From NCBI GenBank assembly GCA_023398375.1, contig JAEWSH010000042.1:372001-436000 (forward strand): a stretch of DNA of 64,000 nt, in the 5' to 3' direction. This stretch comes from Bacillota bacterium. GTDB lineage: Bacteria > Bacillota > Clostridia > Lachnospirales > Lachnospiraceae. The notes beneath the pieces are model-generated. The model had not been told where the DNA came from. It worked only from the letters and a program-made list of their open reading frames with translations, and made no database searches. Positions within the stretch are counted from its first letter, which is position 1, and each line of letters starts with the position of its first letter. A program made the translations under genes and the position numbers. Below, piece by piece: positions 27,057 to 35,213 of the stretch.

Positions 27057-27097
27057 AAACGAGTCGATATATTTTATGATGGATATCGGCTCGTTTT
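27057..27097 (+). terminator. Intrinsic terminator after the GGDEF-EAL gene
   Basis: ACGAG and CGATAT (27059-27070) pair with ATATCG and CTCGT (about 27083-27094), with one mismatch, followed by TTTT. It separates the GGDEF-EAL gene from the repeat and coiled-coil gene downstream. Confidence 0.8.
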
Positions 27098-27100
27098 AGT

Positions 27101-27222
27101 TCATGAAAAGTGAAGCGGCTTGCCGATTCATCTTGTTTACGCGAGCAACGAGCCAGAAATGAGCTGGCTTGTATTTGGCGACTGCCGCTGAAACTATCGA
27201 AACTCGCAAAGCGTGTTTCTCA
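27101..27222 (+). repeat. Structured dispersed repeat, family 1, copy B
   Basis: The element has a leading hairpin (TGAAGCGGC TT GCCGATTCA, one mismatch), then the 18-base module TGCCGATTCATCTTGTTT (27121-27138) and the core ACGCGAGCAACGAGCC with its stem-loop. Here the arms are less perfect (several G-T pairs). The final hairpin GAAAC...GTTTC (about 27198-27219) also occurs in copy A. It lies directly upstream of the coiled-coil gene at 27,241. Confidence 0.78.
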
Positions 27223-27240
27223 TATTAAGGGGGATAGATA

Positions 27241-28263
27241 ATGAAAATTGACCAGCAAACTAATAATCTTGTGAGTAATAGTGTTAAAAGTGATCTAACT
27301 GAAACTCAAACTGAAAATAAAAATAATGAAAAGAAAGAAAAAGAGAAAGATATAACAATCTTCGCAGGTGATTTAAATATAAATAAAGATCCTATTGCAA
27401 AGAAACGGAAAGAGGCGCAAGAGAAGGCATTGAAAATAATAGGCGATGCTTTTGATAATGATAAAAAAATAGATGATGATTTAAAGGAGAGAGAAAATCA
27501 TATCAGTAAACTGAATGAAGATATTGGAGATGCAAATAATCAAATAAATGAGTTTAAAAAGAGGAAACTTGATTTAAAGGAATCCTACGGGATAGCAGAT
27601 GATTCGCAAGAACAGAAAGACTTAGAGTTATTGGAAAAAGCAAGTGCTTCCATTGAGATAGGCTCTAATGCTAAACTTTCAAAAGAAGAATGGGAACATG
27701 TACGTGAAATAAGTAAGTCTGGATTAACAGAATATCAAACCCGTTGTATGGAATTAAATAAATATGCTGGTGTCAGCCGCGCTGTGGTAAAAGAGGCGGA
27801 AAAGAAAATAATTGTAGAGAATGTTACAATAACCGCTATAAAATTAGAAAGATTGAAATCTAATCCTATGGTAGATGCCACAAAAGAAGCAGATAGCATT
27901 TTGGATGCAGCCAGTGACGAAATAAAAGGAATGCTTTTGGATGAAACAAAAGAGCATATTGATGACAAAGCGAAAGAGGAACAGGAAGAAGCAGAGAAGC
28001 AGGCGGAAGAGAAGGAAAAGCAGGAGGAGCAGTTAGAGGCAGTGAAAGAAAAAAGAGAAGAAATGGAAAAACTGAAAAATCCTGAGAGGGCAGAGGAAAA
28101 TGATAAGTCTGCTAAAACGGTAAATAATGAGATTCCAATAGATCATTTTTTACAAATTGCGCACAAAGAAAGTGATATTAAAAAGGAAGTAGAAAATATT
28201 GTAGATAAGATGAAATTAGTAGTGGAAGATATTAAAGGAGCAGTAGTGGATTCAAAATTGTAA
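27241..28263 (+). CDS. Coiled-coil protein of unknown function
   Basis: The 340-residue protein is very rich in Lys and Glu and has no signal peptide or membrane helix. Residues 1-45 are polar and probably disordered. Heptad-like coiled-coil segments are likely at about 75-115 and 230-285, where Glu/Lys/Gln runs dominate. I recognise no family. A good GGGGGA ribosome binding site lies ahead of the ATG, and a strong terminator follows at 28,282, so it is probably a single-gene unit. Copies of the family 1 repeat flank it on both sides. It could be a structural or cytoplasmic scaffold protein, but the sequence alone does not show a role. Confidence 0.75.
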   Translation: MKIDQQTNNLVSNSVKSDLTETQTENKNNEKKEKEKDITIFAGDLNINKDPIAKKRKEAQEKALKIIGDAFDNDKKIDDDLKERENHISKLNEDIGDANNQINEFKKRKLDLKESYGIADDSQEQKDLELLEKASASIEIGSNAKLSKEEWEHVREISKSGLTEYQTRCMELNKYAGVSRAVVKEAEKKIIVENVTITAIKLERLKSNPMVDATKEADSILDAASDEIKGMLLDETKEHIDDKAKEEQEEAEKQAEEKEKQEEQLEAVKEKREEMEKLKNPERAEENDKSAKTVNNEIPIDHFLQIAHKESDIKKEVENIVDKMKLVVEDIKGAVVDSKL

Positions 28264-28281
28264 TGAATAAGTCAATCTTGG

Positions 28282-28335
28282 GATGGTATTTTTTTCAATA
28301 AATGAATCATATTGAAAGAGATGCTGTCTTTTTTT
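28282..28335 (+). terminator. Intrinsic terminator after the coiled-coil gene
   Basis: About 18 bases from 28282 pair with 28311-28328, allowing several G-T pairs, around an 11-base loop, with seven T residues following. The inner TTTCAAT/ATTGAAA arm is perfect. Confidence 0.8.
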
Positions 28336-28364
28336 GCTTCTAAATTAGAAGGCAGATCATGGTT

Positions 28365-28440
28365 TAATTTACGCGAGCAACAAGCCAAATGCAAGCCAGC
28401 TTGCATTTGGCTATTGCCGCGATAGTCGATAAATACTAGA
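28365..28440 (+). repeat. Structured dispersed repeat, family 1, copy C
   Basis: The core TTTACGCGAGCAACAAGCC is followed by a perfect 12-base-pair hairpin: arm 28384-28395, loop CCAG, arm 28400-28411. An outer GCAA/TTGC plus CGCG/CGCG stem surrounds it. Compared with copy A, two positions in the inner arm and one in the outer arm differ, and each change is matched on the opposite arm. It lies directly upstream of the AgrA-like gene. Confidence 0.82.
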
Positions 28441-28456
28441 TTCAGGAGAAAAGTAT

Positions 28457-29155
28457 ATGTTACAGATAGCTATTTGCGATGATGAAAGAAGGATACGCGA
28501 ACAATTGGAGAGATTGCTGCACGATTGTGTACAGGCAGAGGTAAGACAATTTGAGAATGGTCAGGAATTATTAAAGTCAGATATTGTTTTTGATATTATT
28601 TTGTTGGATATTTGTATGGATAAAAAAGAGTCTGGGTGTAAGATGGATGGAATGGAAACAGCTAGAGAAATTCGCAAGGTATCGGAGGCGATCATTATTT
28701 TTATTACAGCGTTGAGAGAATATGTTTTTGATGCTTATGATGTAGATGCTTTTCACTACCTTTTAAAACCTGTTAATGAGAAAAAATTTTATGAGGTACT
28801 TGTAAAAGCGGCATCTCAGGTAGAGAAAAAGAATTCAGAAACCTGTGTAATTAAAGTTAAAGGTAACTTTCGAAGTATTCCGATAGAAGAAATTCTATAT
28901 GCCGAGAATGATGCAAGAAAGATTGTACTTCATACAAAAAAAGAAATGATTACATTCTATGAGAAGATGGAAGTATTGGAAACTAAACTTGGAAATGATT
29001 TTTTTCGCTCGCACAGAGGATTTTTGGTACATCTGAAGGAAGTGGAAAGCTACGATAACAGGAACATCAAATTAAAGAATGGTGATGTTATATTTCTTTC
29101 AAAGTTAAAGTACAATGAGTTTGTTACAGCATATATGAATTATTTGACAAAATGA
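28457..29155 (+). CDS. LytTR-family response regulator (AgrA-like)
   Basis: The 232-residue protein has an N-terminal receiver domain (DDE pair at residues 8-10; phospho-acceptor in LLDICMDKK) and a C-terminal LytTR DNA-binding domain (about 130-230), with the typical FFRSHRGFLVHLKEVESYDN motif. Proteins like this control quorum-sensing, bacteriocin or surface genes. It is paired with the AgrC-like kinase just downstream. There is no AgrB or AgrD gene nearby, so its signal may come from elsewhere. A family 1 repeat lies directly upstream. Confidence 0.9.
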   Translation: MLQIAICDDERRIREQLERLLHDCVQAEVRQFENGQELLKSDIVFDIILLDICMDKKESGCKMDGMETAREIRKVSEAIIIFITALREYVFDAYDVDAFHYLLKPVNEKKFYEVLVKAASQVEKKNSETCVIKVKGNFRSIPIEEILYAENDARKIVLHTKKEMITFYEKMEVLETKLGNDFFRSHRGFLVHLKEVESYDNRNIKLKNGDVIFLSKLKYNEFVTAYMNYLTK

Positions 29156-29187
29156 TGGAAGTTAAGTAATCCGATAAGGAGTTGCAG

Positions 29188-30678
29188 ATGAAAGATTTAT
29201 TATATTTTCTCATGGATATTTTTGACTACGGAATGAGTGGCTACTTATTGTCCTATTTATTCAGGGAAATGTTAAAAGACAAATTTCAATTTCGAAACAG
29301 TAAGATAACGGGATTTTTACTGGGAGTACAATTTTTATTAACGCAGATTTTTTTAAGCAATTCGCCCGCAGTAAAAAGGTTTCTCTATGGGGAATCCATG
29401 ATTCCTGTAAGCAGTAAACCAAGTATCTTATGTATTGCAGTCAGTTTTATGATTTCTCTGGCATTTTGTCTGATTTTATATAAGGGGAATAAAATTGGAA
29501 TAGCCTATCTTTTGGTTACATTTTATGCCTTAATGGAGTTGGTACGTTTCACACTTTACACTTTTTCTATATGGGTATTGGATCTGTTTGTTGATTTTCA
29601 TTTGTACTTATTTGAAAGAACTACATATATGAAAAGCCAAGAATTCATAAATATGATCGGTATCACAGAGGGGGTTTGGAACTTTGCAGTTACAGTCATG
29701 ATTTTAAGTACATTTTATTATTGTCTAAGGCGTTATAAATATTATCTTCTTGTAAAAGAACATCAGCTGCAGCTATCTGAAATCACTTTTTTGTTCGTAC
29801 CAAGTGTTACAGGACTGGCTTTGAGTGTTTTACTTAGGTGCATATTATATAACCGGAATGGAAATGAAATACATGCGTTGCTTACAGATAATCCGGAGAT
29901 GTATGTAATTGTACCATTGATTACTATTCTATGTATTTTATCAATCATGCTGAGTGTCAGAATTCTTAGAAGTGTGGCAGAAGATAATGAAGAAAAATTA
30001 AAACTTGAAATCTACCGTGATCGTATTCGTGGTATGGAAGAACATATGAAAGATGTAGAGAGACTATATGATGGTATCCGTGGAATGAAGCATGATATGA
30101 AGAATTATATAGCAGATATCGAGGCATTATTAGGGAGAAAGGGTATCGTAGTTACAGGGAATATGGAAGAATTAAAAGCATATCTTAGTGGTCTGACAAA
30201 TTCAATGGAACAATTGGATATCAAATATCCAACGGGGAATCCGGTGACGGATGTGGTTGTTAATCGATATGTACGAAGGGCAACAGAAAAACAAATTTTT
30301 TTTCAGAGTGAATTTATTTTTCCTGCTAATATGATGATCAGTGCATTTGATTTAAGTATTATTTTAAATAATGCATTAGAGAATGCGGTAGAGGCGTGTG
30401 AAAAAACAGGGAAGAAAGGGCGATATATTAATATCGAATCATACAGTAGGCAAAATATGTTTTTCATTGAAATAAAAAATAGCTTCAGTGGAATTCTTAA
30501 ATACAATGAGCGAAAAGGAATATTAGATACTACGAAAGAAGATACGAAGGTGCATGGATTGGGAATGAAAAATATTAATAACTGTGTCGAGAAATATTAT
30601 GGAAAAACAGAATGCAGAGTGAATGACAGTGAATTTTGCTTTCTTATCATGCTCCAGGGGAAAAATAGGAAAAGATGA
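29188..30678 (+). CDS. GHKL sensor histidine kinase (AgrC-like)
   Basis: The protein of about 496 residues has a multi-helix membrane sensor (about residues 1-265), then a dimerisation region with the phospho-acceptor His in GMKHDMKNYIADIEALL and a GHKL-type ATPase domain (NALENAVEAC N-box; GLGMKNI G-box). This is the AgrC/CitA-type kinase class that senses peptides or small signals. ATG 29188 is preferred to the upstream TTG 29182 because AAGGAG sits about seven bases before it. The gene follows the LytTR regulator by 32 bases and forms a two-component pair. Confidence 0.88.
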   Translation: MKDLLYFLMDIFDYGMSGYLLSYLFREMLKDKFQFRNSKITGFLLGVQFLLTQIFLSNSPAVKRFLYGESMIPVSSKPSILCIAVSFMISLAFCLILYKGNKIGIAYLLVTFYALMELVRFTLYTFSIWVLDLFVDFHLYLFERTTYMKSQEFINMIGITEGVWNFAVTVMILSTFYYCLRRYKYYLLVKEHQLQLSEITFLFVPSVTGLALSVLLRCILYNRNGNEIHALLTDNPEMYVIVPLITILCILSIMLSVRILRSVAEDNEEKLKLEIYRDRIRGMEEHMKDVERLYDGIRGMKHDMKNYIADIEALLGRKGIVVTGNMEELKAYLSGLTNSMEQLDIKYPTGNPVTDVVVNRYVRRATEKQIFFQSEFIFPANMMISAFDLSIILNNALENAVEACEKTGKKGRYINIESYSRQNMFFIEIKNSFSGILKYNERKGILDTTKEDTKVHGLGMKNINNCVEKYYGKTECRVNDSEFCFLIMLQGKNRKR

Positions 30679-30982
30679 TAGCATGGTAATTGTCTGGAAA
30701 ATCCAGAATACTTAGTATATTATAACAAAAAAATATATAATTATAAATAAAATTTAACTAAATTTACAGTAGAAATATTTATTGTAAAGAAGTAATATTA
30801 ACTGATAATAATTAAACAATATATAAATAAGCAGACATATATAAGTAGAATCCTATAGTTTGTAATAAAAATTAGAAACCTGACAAGGCAGTCAAATTGT
30901 TATTTTGGCTGCCTTTTTTACGCGAATTCTCGTGTGGTTACTCATAAATTTAAGATACAACAACAAAAAGGAGGAATTACGG
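30679..30982 (+). other. AT-rich gap with an intrinsic terminator before modA
   Basis: This is 304 bases with no supported gene. Most is very AT-rich, and no convincing -35/-10 pair was found. At 30886-30920 a hairpin (AAGGCAG, CAAA pairing with TTTG, CTGCCTT) followed by six T residues forms a terminator. It may end the kinase gene transcript or act as a leader terminator for modABC. A short TTTACGCG right after the T-run resembles the start of the family 1 repeat but does not continue as one. Confidence 0.6.
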
Positions 30983-31879
30983 ATGAAAAAATTTATCGCA
31001 ACTATGTCAATGGGGCTTATGGTGCTGTCTATGCTTGCTGCCTGTGGGAGTACCCAGGCAAAAAGTACAACTGCCCAGGCAGAGGCACCAATAACGGAGG
31101 AAAAAGCGGCTACGTCAGAACCAGATGAAACTGAAGAAGAGACAAGTAATGTTGTAACAGAATTAAGTGATACGCCGTCAGAAGAACCGGCTGAACTTAC
31201 GGTCTTAGCAGCAGCCAGTTTAACAGATGCAACAACGGAATTGGCAGAACTGTATAAGAAGGTTGCACCAAATGTAACACTTACTTTTTCCTATGGTGCT
31301 TCAGGGGCATTACAAACACAAATTGAAGAAGGAGCACCAGCAGATCTTTTTCTATCTGCAGCATCCAAACAAATGAATGCACTTGATGAAGAAGGATTAC
31401 TATTGTCAGATACAAGAGTAGATCTATTGCTGAATAAAATAGTTCTAATAGTGCCAGCAAATAGTACGTTAGGGCTTACAAGTTTTGAAGAAGTGGGAGA
31501 AGATACTGTAAAAACAATAGCACTCGGTGAACCGGATGGAGTTCCTGTGGGACAATATGCAGAACAGGTATTTACGAACCTCGGGATACTGGATGTCGTT
31601 AAAGCAAAAGCAAATTACGGAAGTGATGTAAAACAGGTACTTACATGGGTGGAATCGGGAGAATCGGATTGTGGTGTTGTATACGCTACAGATGCCCAAA
31701 TAAGCAGTAAAGTTACTATTGTTTGTGAAGCACCAGAGGGAAGTCATGAAGATATCATTTATCCGGCTGCTGTAATTGGAACTTCTGCGTCACCGGAAGC
31801 AGCGAAAGCTTTCTTAGATTATCTATCTACGGAGGAAGCGGCATCCGTCTTTAAAGAATATGGTTTTTGTATGAAATAA
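30983..31879 (+). CDS. modA: Molybdate ABC transporter substrate-binding lipoprotein ModA
   Basis: The protein of about 298 residues has a lipoprotein signal with a lipobox (LAACGS, cysteine near residue 22), a Thr/Glu-rich linker, then the ModA fold starting LTVLAAASLTDATTEL. Family motifs FSYGASGALQTQIEEGAPADLFLSA and the Asp/Tyr region near GSDVKQVLTWVESGESDCGVVYATDA support oxyanion binding. ATG 30983 has AAAGGAGG upstream; the frame extends further upstream but without a start signal. It is first of modABC and lies just before the nif operon, which needs molybdenum. Confidence 0.95.
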   Translation: MKKFIATMSMGLMVLSMLAACGSTQAKSTTAQAEAPITEEKAATSEPDETEEETSNVVTELSDTPSEEPAELTVLAAASLTDATTELAELYKKVAPNVTLTFSYGASGALQTQIEEGAPADLFLSAASKQMNALDEEGLLLSDTRVDLLLNKIVLIVPANSTLGLTSFEEVGEDTVKTIALGEPDGVPVGQYAEQVFTNLGILDVVKAKANYGSDVKQVLTWVESGESDCGVVYATDAQISSKVTIVCEAPEGSHEDIIYPAAVIGTSASPEAAKAFLDYLSTEEAASVFKEYGFCMK

Positions 31880-31896
31880 TGGAAGGAAAAGTGCAG

Positions 31897-32568
31897 ATGG
31901 ATATATCACCTTTGTTAATCAGTTTTAAAGTAGCATTCACTGCAACTATGATTACCGTTTGCTTAGGAATACCAATGGCATGGTTTGTTGCAAAACTGAA
32001 AAGAGGAAAAGGCTTTATTGATGGCGTTTTGACAATGCCAATGGTGTTGCCGCCAACAATTGTCGGTTTTTTTCTATTACTTCTGATTGGAAAAAACGGA
32101 CTGCTTGGTAAGTTGCTGCTGCAATTTGATATTGTGCTGACATTTACCTGGATAGCTGCTGTTTTAGCCTCTACGATCGTATCGTTTCCATTGATGTACC
32201 GTACGGCAAGAGGAGCGTTTGAATCAATTGATCAAAACCTGATTTATGTAGGTCAGACACTTGGCATGAGCAATTTTGAAATATTTAGTAAAATTGTATT
32301 ACCAAATACAATTTCTGGTATGACAGCTGGAATTATATTAACCTTTGCCAGGGCCCTGGGGGAGTTTGGTGCGACGATAATGGTGGCCGGTAATATACCA
32401 GGCCGTACACAGACTATGTCAGTTGCGGTCTATTCTGCTGTTCAGGGCGGGCACAGAGAAAAGGCGTATGCCTGGGTTACCGTAATTATGGTGATTTCAT
32501 TTGGAACAATGATAGCTATGAACTGGTTGTCTTCTCATAGGAATCATAAGGAAGGTGAGATGATTTAA
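31897..32568 (+). CDS. modB: Molybdate ABC transporter permease ModB
   Basis: The 223-residue permease has five predicted membrane helices and the binding-protein-dependent transport EAA-like loop: ARALGEFGATIMVAGNIPGRTQT, diagnostic of ModB. ATG 31897 is chosen over the in-frame TTG 31867 because AAGGAAAA lies about seven bases upstream. The gene starts 17 bases after modA. The C-terminal codons (GEMI) include the ribosome binding site for modC. Confidence 0.95.
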   Translation: MDISPLLISFKVAFTATMITVCLGIPMAWFVAKLKRGKGFIDGVLTMPMVLPPTIVGFFLLLLIGKNGLLGKLLLQFDIVLTFTWIAAVLASTIVSFPLMYRTARGAFESIDQNLIYVGQTLGMSNFEIFSKIVLPNTISGMTAGIILTFARALGEFGATIMVAGNIPGRTQTMSVAVYSAVQGGHREKAYAWVTVIMVISFGTMIAMNWLSSHRNHKEGEMI

Positions 32569-33651
32569 ATAAAATTACAAGTAGATATTAAGAAAAAAAT
32601 GGATCATTTTTCATTGGAAGTATCTTTTGAAATTGCGCGTGAAACATTTTCAATTCTTGGGGCCTCCGGCTCCGGAAAAAGTATGACACTTAAGTGTATT
32701 GCAGGGATAGAAATTCCGGATGAAGGAAGAATTGTGTTAGATGATCAAGTACTTTTTGATTCTGGAGAAAAAATAAATCTTCCGCCGCAAGAGCGTAAAA
32801 TCGGATATCTGTTTCAAAACTATGCACTTTTTCCGAATATGACAGTTGAAGAAAATATAGAAGTTGTACTTCGCGCTTCCCCAAAAGAGAAGAAAGAGAT
32901 CGTAAAAGAAAAAATAAAAACTTTTTATCTGGAGGGCCTTGAAAAGAAAAAACCAAGTCAGCTTTCAGGTGGGCAGCAGCAAAGAGTAGCGTTAGCACGC
33001 ATGCTCGCATCAAATCCTAAGATGATTATGTTGGATGAACCTTTTTCGGCACTTGATAGTTACTTAAGATGGCAGTTAGAACAAGAAATGTTGGAAATCA
33101 TACAATCATACAGGATGCCTACCTTATTTGTTTCTCATAATCGTGATGAAGTATATCGAATTAGTGATTTAATTGGAATAATGAATAATGGAAGGTTGGA
33201 ATGGATAAGCGGAAAAAGAGAACTATTTGAGAATCCGCGCTTATTTGCAGGTGCAATATTAACAGGGTGCAAGAATTTTTCCCGCATTATAAGAATTGAT
33301 GATTATAAAGTTAAGGCACTCGACTGGCAAGTGGAACTAATTACCAGAGAAAAGGTGACAGAAGAAATACGGTATGTTGGTATCCGCGCGCATTACATTC
33401 AAGTGATGAGAGAAATGAATGCAGACCACAATACACTGTTGTGCCGGGTCACTAAAACAATAGAGAACACATTTACAATGATAGTAATGTTAGCACATAT
33501 CAGCATAAAAAAGCAAAGGGAAGGTATTGAAGGCGGAGTTTGGAACTATTCAGAAATCCGTATGGAAATTGGAAAGAAAGAATGGGATGAGGTAAAAGGG
33601 GAACAAGTCAGAATAAAGTTTTCACCCGAGAATTTGCTTTTGCTTCGATAA
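32569..33651 (+). CDS. modC: Molybdate ABC transporter ATP-binding protein ModC, apparent ATA start
   Basis: The ATPase has Walker A (GASGSGKS), the signature LSGGQQQRVALARML and Walker B (MIMLDEPFSALD), plus a C-terminal molybdate-binding regulatory domain (about 280-360). The first ATG is at 32599, but this would remove the conserved first strand. Family members usually begin with a start codon ten codons earlier, at a residue pattern xKLxVDIxKK that is encoded here from 32569, where the codon is ATA. A ribosome binding site AAGGAAGGTGAG (32548-32559) is about nine bases ahead of that ATA, while the ATG has none. So ATA is the best-supported start, unless the base is an error. Confidence 0.85.
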   Translation: MKLQVDIKKKMDHFSLEVSFEIARETFSILGASGSGKSMTLKCIAGIEIPDEGRIVLDDQVLFDSGEKINLPPQERKIGYLFQNYALFPNMTVEENIEVVLRASPKEKKEIVKEKIKTFYLEGLEKKKPSQLSGGQQQRVALARMLASNPKMIMLDEPFSALDSYLRWQLEQEMLEIIQSYRMPTLFVSHNRDEVYRISDLIGIMNNGRLEWISGKRELFENPRLFAGAILTGCKNFSRIIRIDDYKVKALDWQVELITREKVTEEIRYVGIRAHYIQVMREMNADHNTLLCRVTKTIENTFTMIVMLAHISIKKQREGIEGGVWNYSEIRMEIGKKEWDEVKGEQVRIKFSPENLLLLR

Positions 33652-33842
33652 AATCAGTAAATGTGCAGAAGATGATATGAGCAGACAAGTATCAGACAAT
33701 AAAAAAATAGAATTATCTTATAGTGAAAATAGTAAAAATAAATACGAAATATCTATTAAATATTGACAAATCAGTGCATTGTGCAAATAGAAAGCTAATG
33801 ATAAAATTTCTTCATAGTAATTGCTAGCAGTTTATTTGACAG

Positions 33843-33884
33843 AGACGTCACGACTTATCTTGAATAAGTTATGACGTCTTTTCT
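33843..33884 (+). terminator. Terminator-like hairpin upstream of nifH
   Basis: AGACGTCA (33843-33850) pairs perfectly with TGACGTCT (33872-33879), and ACTTAT pairs with ATAAGT inside; TTTTCT follows. It may end the modABC transcript or, if the TTGACA promoter upstream is real, work as a leader terminator for nif. Confidence 0.8.
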
Positions 33885-33909
33885 ATTTCTATTAGGAAAG
33901 TTCCCTGAA

Positions 33910-33960
33910 CTTCCCTATAAACAAGATGAATCGGCAAGCCGCTTCACTTGTCATGAATTA
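33910..33960 (-). repeat. Structured dispersed repeat, family 1, inverted partial copy E
   Basis: Read on the minus strand, this contains the exact 18-base module TGCCGATTCATCTTGTTT (33919-33936 on the plus strand) preceded by the same lead-in as copies B and D (CATGACAAGTGAAGCGGCT). The ACGCGAG core hairpin is missing. It is the only copy in this orientation and lies in the nif leader, about 65 bases before nifH. Confidence 0.8.
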
Positions 33961-34025
33961 AAAAGGCACTTCGTGTCACAATGTAACTTAGGAATGAATA
34001 AGCAAATTTTAAGGAGGAAATAAAA

Positions 34026-34847
34026 ATGAGACAGATTGCTATTTATGGGAAAGGCGGAATTGGTAAATCAACTACGACTCAGAATCTGACCGCAGGATTG
34101 GGAGAAATGGGTAAGAAAATCATGATTGTTGGATGTGACCCAAAAGCAGATTCGACACGACTGATTCTTGGAGGCTTAGCACAGAAAACAGTACTGGATA
34201 CACTTCGCGAAGAAGGCGAAGACATTGATTTGGATTATATTATGAAAAATGGTTATGCAGGCATACGATGCGTAGAATCCGGTGGGCCAGAGCCAGGTGT
34301 CGGATGTGCAGGTCGTGGTATTATTACCTCGATTAATCTTTTAGAGCAGCTCGGTGCTTATACGGATGATCTTGATTATGTTTTCTATGACGTACTTGGA
34401 GACGTTGTATGCGGTGGCTTTGCAATGCCGATTCGGGAAGGAAAAGCACAGGAAATTTATATCGTAGCATCAGGAGAAATGATGGCGTTGTATGCAGCGA
34501 ACAATATTTCGAAAGGTGTTCAGAAGTATGCCAATACCGGCGGTGTTCGTTTAGGTGGTATCATCTGTAACTCCAGAAAGGTAGACGGAGAATCGGAATT
34601 GGTTTCTGCCTTTGCAAAAGAGCTGGGCTCTCAGATGATTCACTTCGTACCTAGAGATAACATGGTACAAAGAGCAGAGATCCATAAAAAGACAGTAATT
34701 GATTTTGATCCGACAGCAAATCAGGCAGATGAATACAGAGCTTTAGCAAATAAGATTGACGGAAATGACATGTTTGTAATTCCAAAGCCTATGAAGCAGG
34801 AAAGATTGGAAGAATTATTAATGGAACACGGAATCATGGATATTTAA
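34026..34847 (+). CDS. nifH: Nitrogenase iron protein NifH
   Basis: NifH is the ATP-driven electron donor to the MoFe protein and is also needed for cofactor maturation. The 273-residue protein has the P-loop GKGGIGKS (8-15), the DPKADSTR switch, and the two cluster cysteines C94 (GVGCAGRG) and C129 (VVCGGFAMP). R97 is the conserved ADP-ribosylation position. The preceding AAGGAGG is strong. nifI1 and nifI2 follow, an order typical of anaerobic bacteria and archaea. Confidence 0.98.
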   Translation: MRQIAIYGKGGIGKSTTTQNLTAGLGEMGKKIMIVGCDPKADSTRLILGGLAQKTVLDTLREEGEDIDLDYIMKNGYAGIRCVESGGPEPGVGCAGRGIITSINLLEQLGAYTDDLDYVFYDVLGDVVCGGFAMPIREGKAQEIYIVASGEMMALYAANNISKGVQKYANTGGVRLGGIICNSRKVDGESELVSAFAKELGSQMIHFVPRDNMVQRAEIHKKTVIDFDPTANQADEYRALANKIDGNDMFVIPKPMKQERLEELLMEHGIMDI

Positions 34848-34875
34848 ATACCAAAATCAAATTGGAGGTGTAACT

Positions 34876-35202
34876 ATGTTATTAGTAAGAGCAATTATCA
34901 GACCCGAAAAGGTAGGAAGCGTATTATCAGAACTGTTATCAGCAGGTTATCCGGCAGTGACCAAAATGGATGTATATGGCCGTGGGAAACAAAAGGGAGT
35001 AAAGGTCGGTGAAGTTTTTTATGACGAAATTCCAAAAGAAATGCTGCTTATGGTTGTAGAAGATGCAGATAAAGATGACGTAGTCAAAATTATTATGAAA
35101 TATGCAAGAACGGGCGAAAGCGGTCATTTCGGTGATGGCAGAATCTTTGTCAGTCCTGTAGAAGAGGCATATACAATCAGTACGAAGAAAAAAGGATTAT
35201 AG
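34876..35202 (+). CDS. nifI1: Nitrogenase PII-like regulator NifI1
   Basis: The 108-residue protein is a PII signalling family member. It begins MLLVRAIIRPEKVGSVLSELLSAGYPAVTKMDVYGRGKQKG, with the T-loop around the GRGKQKG segment and the C-terminal signature GRTGESGHFGDGRIFV-like stretch (ARTGESGHFGDGRIFVSPVEEAYTI). NifI1 and NifI2 together bind the MoFe protein and switch nitrogenase off when ammonium is available. Location between nifH and nifD is diagnostic. A GGAGGTG site precedes the ATG. Confidence 0.95.
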   Translation: MLLVRAIIRPEKVGSVLSELLSAGYPAVTKMDVYGRGKQKGVKVGEVFYDEIPKEMLLMVVEDADKDDVVKIIMKYARTGESGHFGDGRIFVSPVEEAYTISTKKKGL

Positions 35203-35213
35203 GAGGGCTGATT

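Larger units (their letters stand above)
33652..34025 (+). other. Nif operon leader region
   Basis: This 374-base gap holds no supported gene. A TTGACA (33764-33769) is a possible -35, but the -10 is weak (ATAGAA or TAGAAA at 18-19 bases spacing). A terminator-like hairpin at 33843-33884 lies between it and nifH: AGACGTCA pairs with TGACGTCT around a second stem, followed by TTTTC. An inverted family 1 repeat fragment follows. No sigma-54 (GG-N10-GC) site was seen. An AAGGAGG site lies just before nifH. Confidence 0.55.

Noticed and set aside
30916..30923. TTTACGCG after the modA leader terminator (also near 56786) as further family 1 repeat copies
   Set aside because: Only about eight bases match and no core hairpin follows.
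32599..33651. modC starting at ATG 32599
   Set aside because: It would lose the conserved first strand and has no ribosome binding site; the ATA at 32569 fits better, though with a rare start codon.
33652..34025. Sigma-54 promoter for nif
   Set aside because: No TGGCAC-N5-TTGC pattern was found in the leader; clostridial nif control generally does not need it.
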